Made by a program: the position numbers and the translations under genes. Source: Porphyromonadaceae bacterium UBA7180 (GTDB taxonomy: Bacteria; Bacteroidota; Bacteroidia; Bacteroidales; Muribaculaceae). From it: 9,332 nucleotides of DNA. Numbering within the stretch: position 1 is the first letter of the stretch; each line of letters starts with the position of its first letter. Below the pieces are notes generated by a model that did no database searches, was not told where the DNA came from, and was given only the letters and a program-made list of their open reading frames with translations. The stretch lies in NCBI GenBank assembly GCA_002491165.1, contig DKVK01000057.1, forward strand, positions 1-9,332, read 5' to 3'. This document shows positions 8,001-9,332 of this stretch, piece by piece.

Positions 8001-8591
8001 GCCCTTATCGGAATACTTATGTATACCAATATAATAAATACCATCTTCCGGAATTGTGAACACAACTTCCTCTTGCACGTATGTTTGGTTACTGTAGTCC
8101 TCTTTCTGTATCAGGTCGATGGTCATGCCTTCCGGTGTCTGGGAGGTACCTATCTTAACCCAGAATCTTTCCAGGTCACTCTTAGTTTTGTATTCCATCG
8201 AGAACTTGTACTGGCCGGCTGCAAGTTGTACCCCGGGAAGATAGCAGTATGCATCCATGGCTGCGGATGAGTTCCATTCGCCCAGAATACTGGTAACTCC
8301 ATTCGAGTCATCAAACCTGAAGCTTTTGTCAGAAGTAGTGTTATCCACCACCAGACACTCGTTGAACTCTTCCTGCGAGGAGGGTCCGAAGGTGAAGGGC
8401 ACGGTGTAGTAACCGGCACCGGGGAGGCGTTGCGGGCGCTGTTGGTCAAGCGGAGTTATCTGCTCTACGTTGCGTCCCTGAATCGCTTCGGCGGCCACCG
8501 CCCGAAGCTCCGGCGACGAAGCCCAGGCTATGCCGGAGATGGCGGTCACCATTCCCACGGCCGCTAAGGTTAGTAAGGATGTTTTTTTCAT
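5040..8591 (-). CDS. Secreted multi-domain protein with MAM-like sandwiches and a T9SS-like sorting tail
   Basis: The 1183-residue protein has a signal peptide (MKKTSLLTLAAVGMVTAISG, likely cut after AWA at about 24). Then come repeated modules: jelly-roll sandwiches of the MAM or choice-of-anchor type at about 60-208, 318-474, 580-737 and 947-1107, joined by Ig/Fn3-like domains at about 216-314, 480-577, 742-838 and 843-945. The first two linkers share the pattern LxFxGxDGxxxV, IDGxE and VPRGxH or LPRGEH. Sandwiches share forms such as KYYIGFHCTSEK and IYYIGIHKYSDK. Residues about 1112-1183 resemble the Por/type IX secretion sorting domain (DVAGRTLFSG, then a final VLVNGKAFKVMVK). The protein is probably exported by T9SS to the cell surface or medium, where it may bind glycans or proteins. 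No catalytic motif is visible. The ATG at 8591 directly precedes the lysine-rich signal-peptide start. It has its own promoter and terminator, so it appears monocistronic. Confidence 0.88.
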   Translation of the reverse strand: MKKTSLLTLAAVGMVTAISGIAWASSPELRAVAAEAIQGRNVEQITPLDQQRPQRLPGAGYYTVPFTFGPSSQEEFNECLVVDNTTSDKSFRFDDSNGVTSILGEWNSSAAMDAYCYLPGVQLAAGQYKFSMEYKTKSDLERFWVKIGTSQTPEGMTIDLIQKEDYSNQTYVQEEVVFTIPEDGIYYIGIHKYSDKGKWYTYMRNFTIESQDPRKPSAPEIESLDFNGEDGVFTVKAPTSSINGDALSENMTLHMLIDGNEVDGSPLTVAPGQSVSKNVNVPRGTHTFSSYVEMTVDGTLLTSSSASQDKKVTKLVTVPMAVPVNMPCDFDDFEYCTVINVDEGTQTWQTNNQAAPDTRECFQYYADWNAAANDWLIFPQINFTETGLYELTLDIATKYSGESLEVYVADEPTAEAMLSGQKVLDLDNYMNAAWVNHKGYFSVSTPGIKYVGVLANSPANRTSLLISNLAVVKGDDYKIADPQFGELSFDGSDGTVPVILPSEKFTGEPLAPGTQVSAELYIDGEKEGETLTGNAGSTVNWTVNLPRGEHSFMTKASYNTPNGVSYSEEVTTSFKVNRPSSFAYQLPLDLDLTGNEIFEDITVFNILPSSNTWTPSDQGLSYKYDSSNPADDWAITLPVNIADASKTLEFTVNAATSSAHYKEKFSVWIGTEPTVEGMTTCILEEVDFAHTVSDNGGPKAFTGTFTVPAAGKYYIGFHCTSEKNMYTLYISELLLSYEGQFDAIPATVENLAITPDPEGNNSATVAFDMPTLNAGGDALAATELTATITSPVETKTVTALPGAHVSQTVAANAGLCHFSVSVANADGPSAALTANAFIGLDTPKTPHFTAINVTEDGLGVELQWDAVTEGVNGGVINPSKLEYRITPWNDYDEDWDYTRSIYTSDTHCIFEVDADTPQDYITLGIEAFQSASTNSSVYEREVVIGKPYNEDINETFEGGGFVYGPVYTFTNTPSNEPYWRLADASTVADGEDGKVLVGTAYADNTDSGIMLPMISTENKQSAVFSFTFLNDDNTPTVEAFVGTYGLDRIILDRVDTPETAADGAWTTYSFAIPESYLLRPWIQPGIYVRFDNATDKGVIKGWNFTSVDKPNAIDGIADGAVRVNAVRGAIVITGADGLDVTACDVAGRTLFSGSVDTNTLRIPAAAGVHTVLVNGKAFKVMVK

Positions 8592-8619
8592 AAAATAACG
8601 TTAATTGATAAATGATTCG

Positions 8620-8627
8620 CAAATCTA
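8620..8627 (-). promoter_or_regulatory. -7 box of the secreted-protein gene
   Basis: On the minus strand TAGATTTG is an exact TAnnTTTG match, 28 bases before the ATG at 8591. This places transcription start near 8613 and leaves a short A/T-rich leader without a Shine-Dalgarno sequence. No clear TTTG stands 19-21 bases upstream, so the -33 element is weak. Confidence 0.5.
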
Positions 8628-8765
8628 ACCATTATCTTCCGAATTTTACCATTTTTTTATGTTAAAAATTGTAAAACTAGTCCCTCGCCGGGTTTTCTCA
8701 ATTTAGCATTTAGTAACACACCTTAACACGTTTTTGCGCCTGCGCCGTAATTTTTATTTCCGTTT

Positions 8766-8794
8766 GTTAGGTTTTATCGTGATTAATTCCTAAC
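8766..8794. promoter_or_regulatory. Inverted repeat over the fumarase promoter, possible operator
   Basis: GTTAGG (8766-8771) and CCTAAC (8789-8794) are perfect inverted repeats with a 17-base spacer. The right arm runs into the predicted -7 box of the plus-strand gene. This geometry would suit a dimeric regulator or chance. No regulator is visible nearby. Confidence 0.3.
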
Positions 8795-8798
8795 TTCG
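8791..8798 (+). promoter_or_regulatory. -7-like box of the fumarase gene
   Basis: TAACTTCG matches TAnnTTTG with one mismatch, in the TAACTTYGC context common before Bacteroidales genes. A TTTG at 8763-8766 is 24 bases upstream, longer than the usual 19-21. Transcription would start near 8803, about 33 bases before the ATG, with an A-rich leader. Confidence 0.45.
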
Positions 8799-8835
8799 CG
8801 GTTGAAAATGAACTTTACAAAAAACATAAGATATT

Positions 8836-9332
8836 ATGGCTACAAAACCATTCCACTATCAGGAGCCCTTCCCCCTGGGCGCCGACCGCACCAAATATAA
8901 GCTCATCAGCAAAGATTACGTCAAGGTAGAAAACTGGAACGGCCACGAGATGCTCGTCATCGATCCCGAAGGTCTCACAGTGCTCTCCAACGCCGCAACA
9001 ACGGCCTGCTCCTTCATGCTCCGCCGCGAGCACAACGAGATGGTGGCCAAGATTCTCCACGACCCCGAAGCTTCCGAGAACGACAAGTTCGTGGCCCTCA
9101 CCATGCTGCGCAACGCCGAGGTGGCCGCCAAGGGAGTACTCCCCTTCTGCCAGGATACCGGCACATCCATCTGCGCCGGATACAAAGGACAGCAGGTATG
9201 GACCGGCTGCAACGACGAGGAGAAAATCTCGCTCGGCGTCTACAAGACCTACACCGAGAACAATCTCCGCTATTCGCAGAACGCACCGCTGACGATGTAC
9301 GACGAGGTGAACACCGGCTGCAACCTCCCGGC
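8836..9332 (+). CDS. fumA: Fumarate hydratase, class I (iron-sulfur), N-terminal part (cut by right edge)
   Basis: The ATG at 8836 opens a frame that runs to the end of the window (165 complete codons of about 545 expected). It matches the N-terminal iron-sulfur domain of class I fumarases: FPLGADRTKYKLI (12-24), LRREHNEMVAKILHDPEAS (62-80), LRNAEVAAKGVLPFCQDTGT (91-110) and NLRYSQNAPLTMYDEVNTGCNLP (143-165). C105 in the FCQDTGT motif is the first ligand of the [4Fe-4S] cluster and has the same number as in E. coli FumA. The enzyme interconverts fumarate and malate in the cytoplasm. In anaerobic Bacteroidales it usually works in the reductive branch, supplying fumarate for respiration and succinate production. 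The C-terminal domain with the other cluster ligands is outside the window. The leader has no Shine-Dalgarno sequence. The symbol follows the E. coli homologue; the family match is secure, the paralogue name less so. Confidence 0.95.
   Translation, partial: MATKPFHYQEPFPLGADRTKYKLISKDYVKVENWNGHEMLVIDPEGLTVLSNAATTACSFMLRREHNEMVAKILHDPEASENDKFVALTMLRNAEVAAKGVLPFCQDTGTSICAGYKGQQVWTGCNDEEKISLGVYKTYTENNLRYSQNAPLTMYDEVNTGCNLP

Noticed and set aside
7545..8270. A 241-codon plus-strand open frame opposite the secreted-protein gene
   Set aside because: It lies wholly inside a well-supported gene with signal peptide, domain repeats and sorting tail. Its translation is rich in Cys and His with no recognisable motif, as expected for an antisense shadow.
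1..9332. CRISPR array, tRNA, rRNA or insertion sequence
   Set aside because: No regularly spaced repeats, cloverleaf pattern, rRNA segment, transposase or terminal inverted repeats were seen on either strand.

Overview
The window looks like a chromosomal stretch from a Bacteroidales bacterium (Bacteroidota), plausibly Muribaculaceae. The reasons are promoter boxes of the Bacteroidota TAnnTTTG type, A/T-rich leaders without Shine-Dalgarno sequences, a secreted multi-sandwich protein with a type IX secretion (T9SS)-like C-terminal tail, and a two-domain class I fumarase. The family-level placement is an inference from overall style, not from a marker gene.

Left part (1-4459, minus strand): two genes that overlap by four bases (ATGA). 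The first to be transcribed is a 1139-residue protein joining an N-terminal phospholipase-D-type (HKD) nuclease domain to a complete SNF2-like superfamily 2 helicase. The second is the first 347 residues of a large Eco57I-type adenine-specific DNA methyltransferase, which runs off the left edge exactly at its GAYYT motif. Together they read as a helicase-driven restriction-modification or phage-defence operon. The window does not show whether more genes follow.

Middle (4460-5039): 580 bases without a convincing protein gene, but full of structure on the same strand as the operon. There is a strong promoter match (TTG-N19-TAATTTTG, 4883 to 4854) with a perfect palindrome over its -33 element. 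A run of hairpins follows, including an exact 16-bp tandem palindromic repeat, then a long hairpin ending in a T-tract (4603 to 4508), 48 bases before the helicase start. Parts of the terminator's 5' arm have alternative complements upstream, as in an attenuator. The region could be an unannotated RNA of about 340 nt or a regulated 5' leader of the defence operon. A 60-codon GTG ORF lies inside it and is a weaker alternative. Bases 4897-4970 show only weak hairpins. A clear terminator (4971-5005) closes the next gene.

Right part (5040-9332): a minus-strand gene for a 1183-residue secreted protein built from four MAM/choice-of-anchor-like sandwiches, Ig/Fn3-like linkers and a sorting tail. A divergent promoter region of 244 bases separates it from a plus-strand class I fumarate hydratase, cut by the right edge. 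The fumarase and secreted protein look like ordinary resident genes. The operon on the left is visibly more A+T-rich than the fumarase, which fits an acquired defence module.
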